From: Planctomycetota bacterium
GTDB taxonomy: Bacteria; Planctomycetota; JACQVV01; JASMLP01
Assembly (NCBI GenBank): GCA_030748635.1
Contig: JASMLP010000147.1
Span: 81,268-145,267, forward strand
DNA length: 64,000 nucleotides
Reading direction: 5' to 3'
Below are positions 43,690 through 52,793 of this stretch, piece after piece; positions within the stretch are counted from its first letter, which is position 1; each line of letters starts with the position of its first letter. The notes beneath the pieces are model-generated. The model had not been told where the DNA came from and did no database searches. It was given only the letters and a program-made list of their open reading frames with translations. The position numbers and the translations under genes were made by a program.

Positions 43690-45261
43690 ATGTCTGAAAA
43701 ATGGATTCAACTCGCCCTAACCCTGGCTCTCCTCCTCCTTTTCCCGACCCAGGAAAACCTACTGGCTCAGGAAGCGCCGCCCAAACCGGAAAAACAACAA
43801 CCTCCGAAATCTCCTCCGTCCGAGCCGAAGCCCCCGGCCAGTTCCCCGGAAAAAACCCCTCCCGCTGAGTCGGACCCCTCGAACAGTTCGCCGGCAAAAG
43901 CCCCTTCCAAGAACACAAATCGTTCCGAACCGACCTACAAACTCAATCTCGGCCTGTACTACCGGGTCGACTGGCCCGACTCAAGCCGCCAATTCATGAT
44001 ACCGTTCTTCGATTCTAGCTACGACCGATCCCGCCAGATGAACCAATTTAGACTCTGGCCGCTACTCTCGGGATACTACACGGACCAGCAGTCCGACTAC
44101 TGGTACAGTTTTCCCCTCTTCACCGTGGCCGGCACTCTCCAGCGACCCGATCTTCGTGTCTCCGGCTTCGCTTCACTCCCCCTGCTCACCTTTCAGTACG
44201 AAGTCGAACAGGAGTCCAGAAATCAACACTCTTCCCAGTGGTTCTGCCTTCCTCTTCTTTCTCTGGTCAGCAAACAGAGTGGTCCACGCGGAACCGTGCA
44301 CATCGAGGAAATGACCTGGGCCTCCCCCTTTCTCCACAACTTCGAACAGTCCCTCAGCGCCAAGAAAGATGGTAAGAACAAAAAGCTTCAGATCGAAAAG
44401 CTCGAACTAGCTCCTCTCCATTTCCTGCTCTCTCGAGGGCGAGCCCAGTACGATCTCAGCATAATCAGCGATACTCGCTGGCAAAACGATCGCCGTTTTC
44501 GACTTTTTCAGACACTCGATCTTTCTGTGATTGAATTTCACAAAAGATACAATTCTCGTTTTCCTGGATACGAAATATCCAAACTCCAGCAAAGAGTGCG
44601 TGACATTCAAGGAGAACGAGCTCTCAAAGTGGATGAAATCCCCTTTGATTCTCAAGGCACTCCAACCACCCACTTCGGCTTCTTGGACCCTTTTTTCAGT
44701 GTCGAGTCCAACGCCAACGGATACCAACGCATCGAGTGGATGCCTTTTTTCAGCCACACCTCAGACTCGAATTCAAATCGTTGGACCCTCCCCTTCATGT
44801 TCATGGAAATCGAAGACGGAAAACCACACTTTCGCCCCATTCGCGCGCTACAAAAAAGTTTTCCTCTGGCCTATCACGATGAAAATTCAGGACGCACCGA
44901 CGTCCTCTGGCCTCTGATTTCCTGGGCAAACCTTCCAGAAATAGACCAAACGGATTTTCGAATCCGATTCCTCGTGGACTACCAGCAACGACAGGACCTT
45001 CTTCAACTCCAAATGGCCATGGGCATGCTCTACAATCACCAGGCGGGCCCAGGAGGACACAAGAAAGACATTCTGGGGGGACTCCTCTTTTCCGATATAG
45101 AACATAAAAGCCGTTCGTTTCGGCGCTGGGACATCCTCAAGGGCTTTCTCTTCGGTTACGAAGAACGCGCCGATCATGATGTGGTGGAGCTATTCCGGTT
45201 TTTCAGATTCAAAACCCGGACCGACAAACAGGCCGCCACCCCCCCGAAGAAAACCGAATAA
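43690..45261 (+). CDS. Exported beta-repeat protein with Pro-rich linker
   Basis: 523 aa. A signal peptide (residues 1-26, ending NLLAQ) is followed by a ~55-residue linker rich in Pro, Lys, Ser and Glu. The remaining ~440 residues consist of short aromatic beta segments that keep repeating a W/F-x-x-P-[LFI]-[LFI] core: FMIPFFDSS, LWPLLSGYY, FSFPLF-like, SLPLLTFQY, FCLPLLSLV, WASPFLHNF, EWMPFFSHT, WTLPFMFME and VLWPLISWA. The C-terminal part has LGGLLFSDIEHKSR and LKGFLFGYEER. The alternation suggests a surface or outer-membrane beta structure. I recognise no described family. The next gene lies behind a hairpin. Confidence 0.65.
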   Translation: MSEKWIQLALTLALLLLFPTQENLLAQEAPPKPEKQQPPKSPPSEPKPPASSPEKTPPAESDPSNSSPAKAPSKNTNRSEPTYKLNLGLYYRVDWPDSSRQFMIPFFDSSYDRSRQMNQFRLWPLLSGYYTDQQSDYWYSFPLFTVAGTLQRPDLRVSGFASLPLLTFQYEVEQESRNQHSSQWFCLPLLSLVSKQSGPRGTVHIEEMTWASPFLHNFEQSLSAKKDGKNKKLQIEKLELAPLHFLLSRGRAQYDLSIISDTRWQNDRRFRLFQTLDLSVIEFHKRYNSRFPGYEISKLQQRVRDIQGERALKVDEIPFDSQGTPTTHFGFLDPFFSVESNANGYQRIEWMPFFSHTSDSNSNRWTLPFMFMEIEDGKPHFRPIRALQKSFPLAYHDENSGRTDVLWPLISWANLPEIDQTDFRIRFLVDYQQRQDLLQLQMAMGMLYNHQAGPGGHKKDILGGLLFSDIEHKSRSFRRWDILKGFLFGYEERADHDVVELFRFFRFKTRTDKQAATPPKKTE

Positions 45262-45299
45262 CGGCTCTGACCCCTTTACAAGGCCTCCAGAGCCGTTAT
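45258..45299. terminator. Perfect 12-bp hairpin over a stop codon
   Basis: ATAACGGCTCTG (45258-45269) is exactly repeated in reverse complement at 45288-45299, with an 18-base loop; the stop codon of the upstream gene is inside the stem. There is no T-run after it. It resembles the hairpin at 1299-1337. Confidence 0.5.
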
Positions 45300-45390
45300 C
45301 ATCTCGATCCCGCAATATCTGTTTGCCATACCCATCGGAATCCATTGCCACTCCGGATACCCCGTTTTCCTGAGTGGTTGAGAGTACAGC

Positions 45391-46425
45391 ATGGCCACCA
45401 AAGATCTGAAAAAAGTTCACGAGTTTCTCTGGAAAAAATACGTCGAGTATTCGAGTGACCTCCCACCCAATATCGACGACAACTCCGCTCTGGAAGTACT
45501 TCAGGAATACTACGAAAACCACCCCCTCGAAAGTCACAAGGAGTTTTATTTTTACGGCATACTCCTGTTCGAAGTGGCCAGCGAATGTCCTGAGAAACAA
45601 CTCGACTACTGGGCCAAAGCCAAGGTCATTCTCGACAAGTATCGAGCTTTCAGCGGTGAAACGGACTGGGAGGAAATCGAAGACCGACTCGAAGATATCG
45701 ACCAGTATCTCAAAGAAAAAGATCTCTTGGCTCAAGTCACCGCGGCAGGAGAAACCCTGATCCACGCCAGCGGTGGCCTCCTCGAAACCCTCGAAGGATC
45801 TGAAGTCACCGGCCCGGACCTCCCACCGGACATGGTCCTGATACCCGAAGGCCACTTCATCTTTGGTGATGGGGTGGAAAAGACATTACCCGCCTTTCTC
45901 ATGGACCGCTATCCGGTCAGCAACTCGCAATTCCAGACCTTCCTCGAAGACACGGGATACCGAAAACCAAAATTCGTCCGGGACAATCGGTTCAATCGGC
46001 CCGAACAGCCGGTCGTGGGCATCAGCCTCATGGACGCCAAAAAATACGCTCGCTGGTCGGGCAAAGATATCCCTACCGAGGAACAGTGGGAAAAAGCCTG
46101 CCGAGGTAGTGACGGTCGCCCCTTTCCGTGGGGAGACACCCCTCCCAGCGAAGAGCAGGCGGATTTTGGCCAAAACCCCGAAGAAGGTGGTGCGGCGGAT
46201 ATCGGAAACAATGGGGACGGTCAGTCGGAATACGGCTGCGAGAACATCGTCGGCTCGGTCTGGGAATGGACAAACACCTCCCACGAATCGGTCGAAAACA
46301 GCAAAGTGATTCGAGGGGGCTCCTGGTGTGACTCTCCCCGCTACATCAACTGCACATCCCGACTCCCCGTACTGACACGCGAAAAGTCTGACAACCTAGG
46401 ATTTCGCTGCTGTAAACCGATCTAA
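45391..46425 (+). CDS. FGE-sulfatase (SUMF1)-fold protein with helical N-terminal domain
   Basis: 344 aa. Residues about 1-125 form a helical, TPR-like domain (WKKYVEYSSDLPP, LDYWAKAKVILDKY). Residues about 145-343 are a formylglycine-generating-enzyme fold: MVLIPEGHFIFGDG, DRYPVSNSQFQTFLEDTGY, ISLMDAKKYARWSGKDIPTEEQWEKAC, GSVWEWTN and VIRGGSWCD. The C-terminal SRLPV and NLGFRCCK are typical. Cys residues are at the end but I cannot confirm the copper-binding pair of true FGE, so it may be a non-enzymatic SUMF1 relative as is frequent in kinase-rich bacteria. No signal peptide, so probably cytosolic. No sulfatase gene nearby. Confidence 0.85.
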   Translation: MATKDLKKVHEFLWKKYVEYSSDLPPNIDDNSALEVLQEYYENHPLESHKEFYFYGILLFEVASECPEKQLDYWAKAKVILDKYRAFSGETDWEEIEDRLEDIDQYLKEKDLLAQVTAAGETLIHASGGLLETLEGSEVTGPDLPPDMVLIPEGHFIFGDGVEKTLPAFLMDRYPVSNSQFQTFLEDTGYRKPKFVRDNRFNRPEQPVVGISLMDAKKYARWSGKDIPTEEQWEKACRGSDGRPFPWGDTPPSEEQADFGQNPEEGGAADIGNNGDGQSEYGCENIVGSVWEWTNTSHESVENSKVIRGGSWCDSPRYINCTSRLPVLTREKSDNLGFRCCKPI

Positions 46426-46732
46426 GCTCGTCCAGAGAAGCGATCGCCCTTCCCCATGGGTTGGGGTGTTCGAATTGGCTTATCCTGGCAATAGGAGCCG
46501 GAGATCCGATTCCTGAGGATCCTGCCTCCCCGCACCGAGCCTGTCCACAACGCAGGACAGTATCAGCAGATCGATCGTCCTCCCCCGGGACAACCGGAGC
46601 ATTGATTGTCCTTCCTCGTGGGCAATGCTATCCTCAATCACCAACGCCGCAATGAGTTGGAGTTCCTACCCGACTTCTGGTTCGTCAGGCATGGGCTTTG
46701 CTTTGGTAATCGGTCTCCAACAGGACTTTATC
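46426..46732. other. 307-base intergenic region
   Basis: It contains a promoter candidate for the following gene (46606-46634) and about 98 bases of leader after it. A run of GATC-rich short palindromes lies at about 46505-46580. Short ORFs here have no coding character. I found no RNA gene, attachment site or terminator. Confidence 0.5.
46606..46634 (+). promoter_or_regulatory. Promoter candidate for the NTF2-like gene
   Basis: TTGTCC (46606-46611), a 17-base spacer and TATCCT (46629-46634). The -35 is identical to that of the DtxR-family gene. The leader to the ATG at 46733 is about 98 bases. Confidence 0.45.
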
Positions 46733-47173
46733 ATGATCCGAACCCACGACCTACTCATTCTGACACTCCTGCTGTCGATCTCGGTGATCCTTCCGGCATC
46801 TCCAGCCCAGGCTCAATCTTCTCCTTCGAAAAACCCGACTCTTCCCCCGGAGATCCAAGCTCTTTACCGATCTCTGGAGCGGGACTGGAAACTAGGTCGA
46901 TCCGCGTCGATCGGTCGTCTGCTGGCCCCCAAAGTCGATCTCAATCTTCCCGGCTACCGGGGACGTTACGGTCGCGTTCAAGCCACAAAAATCATCGATA
47001 CGTTCTTTTCCAGGATCAAAACCCAACAATTCAAGATCCTCCAGCCCCAAGCCAACTATGCCCGAGCCGTACACGAATACATCGAAAACCGATCCCGGGT
47101 CAAACGAACTGTTTTCATTCGTCTCGTTCGCCTGGACCGTCGATGGCTGATAGACAAGATCGAAACGTTCTGA
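46733..47173 (+). CDS. Secreted NTF2-like (DUF4783-type) protein
   Basis: 146 aa from the ATG at 46733, with AGGA seven bases before it. Residues 1-27 are a signal peptide ending AQA. The mature ~118 residues read as an alpha-plus-beta NTF2-like cone: a helix with IQALYRSLERDWKLG, then YGRVQATKIIDTFFSRIK and strands up to VRLDRRWLIDKIETF, the pattern of DUF4783 proteins. Such folds bind small hydrophobic ligands or act as scaffolds. The longer ORF start at 46625 adds residues that hide the signal peptide. Followed 26 bases later by the NtrY-like kinase. Confidence 0.65.
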   Translation: MIRTHDLLILTLLLSISVILPASPAQAQSSPSKNPTLPPEIQALYRSLERDWKLGRSASIGRLLAPKVDLNLPGYRGRYGRVQATKIIDTFFSRIKTQQFKILQPQANYARAVHEYIENRSRVKRTVFIRLVRLDRRWLIDKIETF

Positions 47174-47199
47174 CTTCATCTCCACCAGCTTGAATAACT

Positions 47200-50100
47200 G
47201 TGACCGTTCAAAGACTGATTCTTATCGGCCTGACCCTGATCCTGGCCCGACTTGCGATATGGAAGTTCTCCCTGTTGGAGTTCCTTTTCCCGTCCAACTC
47301 CCCCTGGCTCTCCCTAGAGACCTACGCCCACTCCCTCCCGCTTGTGGGCAACCTAGGAGAATTGCTCGTTTCGCTGACAACGATTTTGCTTCTCTGGAAA
47401 TCTGTCCAGCACTTTCTGCAACAGGCCTACCCCTTCCCGCGCTCCGGAACAGCCCGACATCAACCTCATCGAAAAGATTTGCCTGGAATCGGACTCTGCC
47501 TCCTTCTACCGATAGGACTAGGCGCTGGTCTCTCTCTCCTGGAGAAACTCAGTTGGAGTCTGATTCAAGACAGTTCGATCATTCCCTTCTCCGCCTTCCA
47601 GACCCTTCCATCGTTGCCCGAGTTCGGTCTGCACGCGGCACTTGTTCTTGCCACCCTGATTCTTCTGGCAAGCTTTGAAATCTCCTGGCGTATTCTGAAC
47701 CGATTCCTCATCCCTATTCTGCCCGGATACCCTCTGTTGCCGCCCCTGGCTGGCTCTATACTCATCCTTCTTGGCGTTGGATTACCCCTCCCATCCGCTC
47801 CAACCGATGAGACCCATTTCCTCACCCGAGGAGTGGTGGCTCTGTGTCTTCTCCTAGCCACCCTGACTCACTGGACCCGAAAAACATCCATCCCTCGCCA
47901 AAACGAGATCCTCCGCGTCTTTCTGATCACCGGATGCATTCTCGCCCTCTTCTCCTGGCAGTATGAAAGAGCTCTGGACCTCGAACTCCGACAACACGCA
48001 GGGCCTCGTATTTACAGCGCGTCAGAAGCGACCCTGGGGAAACAGATCGAACTCGGACTCGAACGGATCACGAGTCATCCCGAAACGGTTTCTCGACTAC
48101 TCGATGGCGTCGATCGCAACGACCCCGACCTCGCCTTTCGTATCTGGTCCCAGAGTCAACTCGCTGAAATGGGACTCGACTGTCATTTTTCTATTTTCGC
48201 AGAAAATCCCGTCCGAACGGTTAGCAGCTTCTGGCAGAACATGCCCCCTTTCGACTGGTATCAATCCCTCTTGATGCGACTGGTCGAATCCGACCGAATC
48301 CTCTCTTTTCCTGGCGCAAATCGGGGGAAAAACACTCAGTTTTTCGTAGGCGCGCGTCGAGTCCAGGATCCGGCCAACCCGGCTCGACACTGCTACTTGG
48401 ACCTGGTTGTCCCCAACCTCACGAACGAATTCTACCGAGGTGTTGTACTGCCCAAACTCCTGGGAGGCAAAGACCCCAAACACTCCCTCCTGGTTTCACC
48501 CACCTACAGTGAATATTCACGCGACGGCTCCTTGCTACGAACCACAGCCGAGGATCTTCCCCGGTCCCCACACCTTCCCAAAAAACAGATAGACGACCTG
48601 GTCGGAAGCGAGGAGAGGATCGCAGCGGATGCCTACCACATCCTGAATGAGAACCTTTCAGGTCGGACCTACCGGACACTCTATGTTCCTCTTGAACGCA
48701 ACGGCACCATCGATCGTATCTGGGCAATCCGGGTGGATAAAGGGTTTCAGATTCGCTCCGAATTCCGAAGTCTGACTTTCCTGCTGCTGATCATCCTGAT
48801 TCTCCTGTTTTCTCGTACACTTGTACCCGCCTGTCGCTGGCTCACGGATAAAAACCGACGATTTCGACCTCATTTCACCCTCGAAGGGAAACTGGTCCTC
48901 TCCTTCCTCTTCATCGCGGCGCTCCCCACGCTTCTGGTCGGCTTCTCTATTCGAGATGAAGCCCATGACAACATCATCAAGGAGATGGAAAGAGAGATCA
49001 GCCTCAAACTGAACTCGATCCAAAAAACTCTTCTGGAGGAAGGGATCTTGATCCCGACTTCCAGCAATTCGCCCACCTCTCCATCGATGCGCTTCCTCCC
49101 CCCCTCGGAACGCACCCACGCTATCGATGGGCAGTTCCCCAACCTGTCTCAACTCCCTCCTGATATGGATCATCTGTTGATCGAAATGGGACGTCGCCTG
49201 GACACCATCATTCTGGTTTACGGGCCTGAAAGCTCGATCTCCTCCAATCGCCCTGAATTGATCAACTCCGGCCTCCTTCCCCACCGCCTTCCTCCTGAAG
49301 TTCGTCGCGCCCGACAGGAAGAGGGGCGACAAACGGTCTACCGCTTCGAGAAAGTTCAAGGAGAACCGATTCTTTTTGGGTACCGAATCCAAACGGATCC
49401 CCAGGGACGTCTTGTCGGAGCCATCGCGATACCCGCCCTATTTCGACAGCACGAACTGGATCGAACACTGACCGCGACCTCTGATCGAATCCTTACCAGC
49501 ACCGTGGGAATCATCTTGGCGATGATCCTGGTCGCCTCCACTCTGGCTCACTGGATGACTCGACCGATCAGGATCCTCCTGGACGGCACAACACGAGTCG
49601 CAGGAGGAAACCTGGACATTCACCTTCCTCGTCAGTCCAACGATGAACTGGGTGACCTGGTAGAAAGCTTCAACCGAATGACACGAGACCTGAAGGAGAG
49701 TCAGGAAAAACTGGTGCATGCCGAAAAAGAGGCAACCTGGCGAGACATGGCCAAACAAGTCGCCCATGAGATCAAAAATCCACTCACCCCCATGAAACTT
49801 TCGACTCAACATCTAGTGCGGGCCTACCAGAAGAGTCCGGAAACTTTTGATGCTACCCTCCAAAAAATCAGCCACACCTTGATCGAGCAAATCGATGTCC
49901 TCAATCGGATCGCGACAGGATTTGGTGACTTCGCCCGCTTTCCCGAACGGGATCTCATCTCCCTCGACATCGCCCCCCTTCTCAAAGAGACACTCGACGT
50001 CCTCCATCCGCCCGAAGGGCCCAGAATTCAGAAAATCCTGGACCTGGCTCCCGACCTGCCCGAGGTGAGACTCGACCGGGACGAAACCCGACGGGTCTTC

Positions 50101-50526
50101 ATCAACCTCATCACCAACGCCTATCAGGCCATGGAAGAAACCGGTGGAACCCTCCGGATCACAGCTCGTGCCGTTTCCCTTCCGGGCGCCCTGGAAAGTC
50201 ACCGATTTCGGTGCCTGGAGGGAGACCCCGAACTCGAACCCAACGAACAAGGGGTCCGGATCGACTTCGAAGACACCGGAAGCGGGATCGAGGAAGCCTT
50301 CCTCAAAAAAATCTTCATTCCCTCCTTTTCCACCAAAAGCCAAGGGTCTGGACTGGGCCTAGCCATGTGCAAGAAAAGCGTTGTCGAAATGGGAGGCTTG
50401 ATCGGCGTCCAGAGCAAGCCGAGCGAAGGAACCACCTTTACCCTCCTTTTTCGCCTAGATGCCGAAGGAGCAACGACTCGAGTACGAAAGATTCTCGAAG
50501 AAGAGAGGTCCCGACTTGAACGCTGA
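47200..50526 (+). CDS. NtrY-like membrane sensor histidine kinase
   Basis: 1108 aa, GTG start. The N-terminal ~260 residues hold about seven membrane helices, followed by a large extracytoplasmic segment (about 265-520), a helix at ~523-548, another helix at ~568-588 and a second sensory region. After a helix at ~768-788 come a HAMP domain (RPIRILLDGTTRVAGGN), a HisKA box with QVAHEIKNPLTPMKL (His856) and a HATPase (NLITNAYQAM, DTGSGI, GSGLGLA). The helix-sensor-helix-HAMP order and the HEIKNPLTP context are NtrY-like. Signal unknown. No response regulator is encoded in the window. The stop overlaps the DUF368 gene. Confidence 0.9.
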   Translation: MTVQRLILIGLTLILARLAIWKFSLLEFLFPSNSPWLSLETYAHSLPLVGNLGELLVSLTTILLLWKSVQHFLQQAYPFPRSGTARHQPHRKDLPGIGLCLLLPIGLGAGLSLLEKLSWSLIQDSSIIPFSAFQTLPSLPEFGLHAALVLATLILLASFEISWRILNRFLIPILPGYPLLPPLAGSILILLGVGLPLPSAPTDETHFLTRGVVALCLLLATLTHWTRKTSIPRQNEILRVFLITGCILALFSWQYERALDLELRQHAGPRIYSASEATLGKQIELGLERITSHPETVSRLLDGVDRNDPDLAFRIWSQSQLAEMGLDCHFSIFAENPVRTVSSFWQNMPPFDWYQSLLMRLVESDRILSFPGANRGKNTQFFVGARRVQDPANPARHCYLDLVVPNLTNEFYRGVVLPKLLGGKDPKHSLLVSPTYSEYSRDGSLLRTTAEDLPRSPHLPKKQIDDLVGSEERIAADAYHILNENLSGRTYRTLYVPLERNGTIDRIWAIRVDKGFQIRSEFRSLTFLLLIILILLFSRTLVPACRWLTDKNRRFRPHFTLEGKLVLSFLFIAALPTLLVGFSIRDEAHDNIIKEMEREISLKLNSIQKTLLEEGILIPTSSNSPTSPSMRFLPPSERTHAIDGQFPNLSQLPPDMDHLLIEMGRRLDTIILVYGPESSISSNRPELINSGLLPHRLPPEVRRARQEEGRQTVYRFEKVQGEPILFGYRIQTDPQGRLVGAIAIPALFRQHELDRTLTATSDRILTSTVGIILAMILVASTLAHWMTRPIRILLDGTTRVAGGNLDIHLPRQSNDELGDLVESFNRMTRDLKESQEKLVHAEKEATWRDMAKQVAHEIKNPLTPMKLSTQHLVRAYQKSPETFDATLQKISHTLIEQIDVLNRIATGFGDFARFPERDLISLDIAPLLKETLDVLHPPEGPRIQKILDLAPDLPEVRLDRDETRRVFINLITNAYQAMEETGGTLRITARAVSLPGALESHRFRCLEGDPELEPNEQGVRIDFEDTGSGIEEAFLKKIFIPSFSTKSQGSGLGLAMCKKSVVEMGGLIGVQSKPSEGTTFTLLFRLDAEGATTRVRKILEEERSRLER

Positions 50527-51436
50527 CACTTCACCGAACTCATCCCATCGCCCATTTTTTCATCATGTACTGCAGGGAATCTGCATGGGTGCGGCGGACA
50601 TCGTTCCCGGTGTTTCGGGAGGAACCGTAGCCCTGATCCTTGGAATCTACGAAAGATTAGTCACGGCAATCAGTCGCGTCGATCTGCACCTTTTCTCTCT
50701 TCTTCGTCACAGAAAATGGACCGACGCCGCGAGATACATCGACCTTCGCTTTCTCCTGGCTCTGGGAACAGGCATCGGCCTTGGAATCCTCTCTCTCGCA
50801 AGCATCATCCATACGCTTCTCCAAGATCAAATGGCCAACACATTTGGACTTTTCTTCGGCTTGATCCTGGCTTCTGCTGTCATCGTTATTCGAATGGTTG
50901 AACGCTGGACACTGACAAGAGGGCTACTGGCCTCTGCGGGGACCCTTTTTGCCTATTCGGTCACGGGAATGGTACCGCTGGAGATCACCCCGACCCCCAC
51001 CTATCTCTTTATTTGTGGGATGGTCGGAATCTGCGCCATGATTCTTCCAGGAATCAGCGGCTCCTTCCTTCTCCTGATTCTGGGGACCTACCACCATATC
51101 ACCGGAACCCTGAAAGCGATCGTCCGGGGACAAGCGGGTCTGGCCGAAATAGAAACCGTTATCCTCTTTTCTATGGGTTGCCTCCTGGGAATCTTGTCCT
51201 TCAGCAAAATCCTTCGGCGACTTCTGGAACGAGCGCGCTTGGCCACTCTTTCCATCCTGTGCGGTTTCATGCTCGGTTCGCTACGACGCATCTGGCCGTT
51301 CAAGGAAACCCTGAAAAATGACCAGTGGATTAACCTCTGGCCCGAAGTTTCCCAAGCAACTTTCATCGTATTTCTCTTCATGTTCCTTGGCGTCGTCGCC
51401 GTCCTTCTCCTCGATCGGATCAGCAAGAAAGCATGA
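50516..51436 (+). CDS. DUF368/PopT-family undecaprenyl-phosphate translocase
   Basis: 306 aa from the TTG at 50516, chosen because GAGAGG lies seven bases before it and the ORF-track start lies deep within the kinase gene. About eight to nine membrane helices. The conserved GICMGAADIVPGVSGGT near the start and LPGISGSFLLLILGTYH in the second half are the inverted DUF368 signature repeats. Members called PopT return undecaprenyl phosphate to the cytoplasmic face for reuse in peptidoglycan, O-antigen and teichoic-acid synthesis. The overlap with the NtrY-like kinase suggests co-expression under envelope control. Its stop overlaps the SLOG gene by ATGA. Confidence 0.87.
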   Translation: MNADTSPNSSHRPFFHHVLQGICMGAADIVPGVSGGTVALILGIYERLVTAISRVDLHLFSLLRHRKWTDAARYIDLRFLLALGTGIGLGILSLASIIHTLLQDQMANTFGLFFGLILASAVIVIRMVERWTLTRGLLASAGTLFAYSVTGMVPLEITPTPTYLFICGMVGICAMILPGISGSFLLLILGTYHHITGTLKAIVRGQAGLAEIETVILFSMGCLLGILSFSKILRRLLERARLATLSILCGFMLGSLRRIWPFKETLKNDQWINLWPEVSQATFIVFLFMFLGVVAVLLLDRISKKA

Positions 51437-51927
51437 GAATCCCTTTTCGTATCGCGGTCATAGGCAGCGGAAACACCTCTCGAAAAGTGAAAGAACAGGC
51501 CGAAGAGGTCGGACGACACCTGGCCGAAAATGGAGCAATTCTCCTCTCAGGAGGGCTCGGAGGAGTCATGGAAGCGGCCTGCCAGGGAGCCACCCAGTCG
51601 GGAGGACTCACCGTCGCCTTTCTGCCCGGACTCGACGCGAATGCTGCCAATTCTTCGGTTCAGATCCCCTTACCGACCGGACTCGGACACGCCCGAAACC
51701 TCCTGGTCGTAACCGGCGCGGAAGCTGTCATTGCCCTCGACGGTTCGCTGGGCACCCTTTCGGAAATCGCTCTTGCTGCCATCCACGATCGCCCGGTCAT
51801 CGGACTCAACACATGGGATCTCGATTCGGCCCGCACACGCGGCTTTCAGGTTGAAACGGCCTCAAACCCCCAGGAGGCCGTTCTGCGGGCTCTGGCTCGG
51901 GCCGAGGAAAAGCGATCCGATTCGTGA
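51433..51927 (+). CDS. SLOG/TIGR00725-family Rossmann protein
   Basis: 164 aa. IAVIGSG at the start, LLSGGLGGVMEAACQGA and GHARNLLVVTGAEAVIAL are the TIGR00725 (lysine-decarboxylase-like, LOG-related) signature. The related LOG enzymes cleave nucleoside-5'-monophosphates; in LOG the motif is PGGxGTxxE, here DGSLGTLSEIALA, so the Glu is kept but the first Gly pair is not. Enzymatic role unproven. Cytosolic. It overlaps genes on both sides (ATGA and GTGA). Confidence 0.8.
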   Translation: MRIPFRIAVIGSGNTSRKVKEQAEEVGRHLAENGAILLSGGLGGVMEAACQGATQSGGLTVAFLPGLDANAANSSVQIPLPTGLGHARNLLVVTGAEAVIALDGSLGTLSEIALAAIHDRPVIGLNTWDLDSARTRGFQVETASNPQEAVLRALARAEEKRSDS

Positions 51928-52778
51928 GAAACTTCGGACCGCTCTTTCCAAGCGTCGCGACACTGATCGCCCTCCTGAGCCTCTCGATCGGGTGCAGTCG
52001 ATCGACCCAGATCTTGGTTAAAAAAACCCTACCCGCCCGCCATCCTCTTCCTACCACCTGGGACCGACTCGGGCTACGAGCCGCGGGAGGTGAAGTCGCT
52101 CCAGAAATCGTTCACCGCCTCCATCAGATCTGGATTCACTACCCGGACCTACCCACGATCACAACAGTGGACAACACTGGACCTCGTCGACTGGATATTC
52201 AGACCGAAACCCCGCGAATCGAAACCTCCGAAAACCAGAACCTACTCGGGCGTATCAAGGGCACCGCCAAGCTCTATGGAAGTCACTCCGGCCGCCCCCT
52301 GTGGACTTTTGCCTTCTCGGTCACTCACAACACCCACACCGACCCAGCCCGCACCGAGAGAGAAATCGTCTCCTGGCAATCCGGAGGAAAAGCTCTCCCC
52401 CCTCCCACCGTGGCTGAAGTCGAGGCCGCGTTAATCGATCACATCGTGAAAAAAATCCTCCTTGCTACGCGAGCACGACACGAAAAAGTCAGCGCTATTT
52501 TTTTTCGTGTCACCCCCGATGGGAGTGTTCTGCAACTCCTGCGTTCCGGCCATACAGATGGCGCTCTTCACCAACTTCTGGATCTATCAGAACCATCTCT
52601 CGACCCACAAGGTCACATCGCGTTCAATATCGCACAGATCTACCATCTTCGTGGGGACACGAAACGAGCTCAACACTGGACCGCGCAAGCTCGAGTTCGT
52701 TCTCCCGAGCCATCCAGCCTGCCCCTCACCTACCCGCCCCAAGAAGAAGCGAACGATAACGCGACCCACTCTGACTGA
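51924..52778 (+). CDS. Lipoprotein with short TPR-like tail
   Basis: 284 aa, GTG start inside the previous stop. Residues 1-24 are a lipoprotein signal ending LSIGC. The central region (~45-190) is alpha/beta with RIKGTAKLYGSHSGRPLWTF, and around residue 235 IAFNIAQIYHLRGDTKRAQHW looks like one TPR hairpin. Function unknown; the pattern recalls envelope assembly lipoproteins that interact through the tail. Last gene of the NtrY-DUF368-SLOG unit, and 15 bases from the convergent trpS. Confidence 0.7.
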   Translation: MRNFGPLFPSVATLIALLSLSIGCSRSTQILVKKTLPARHPLPTTWDRLGLRAAGGEVAPEIVHRLHQIWIHYPDLPTITTVDNTGPRRLDIQTETPRIETSENQNLLGRIKGTAKLYGSHSGRPLWTFAFSVTHNTHTDPARTEREIVSWQSGGKALPPPTVAEVEAALIDHIVKKILLATRARHEKVSAIFFRVTPDGSVLQLLRSGHTDGALHQLLDLSEPSLDPQGHIAFNIAQIYHLRGDTKRAQHWTAQARVRSPEPSSLPLTYPPQEEANDNATHSD

Positions 52779-52793
52779 CGTCGTTCTCAAAAA

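Noticed and set aside
46505-46580. GATC-rich short palindromes, considered as an RNA gene
   Set aside because: No stable long fold or match to SRP, 6S, tmRNA or RNase P consensus features that I could see.
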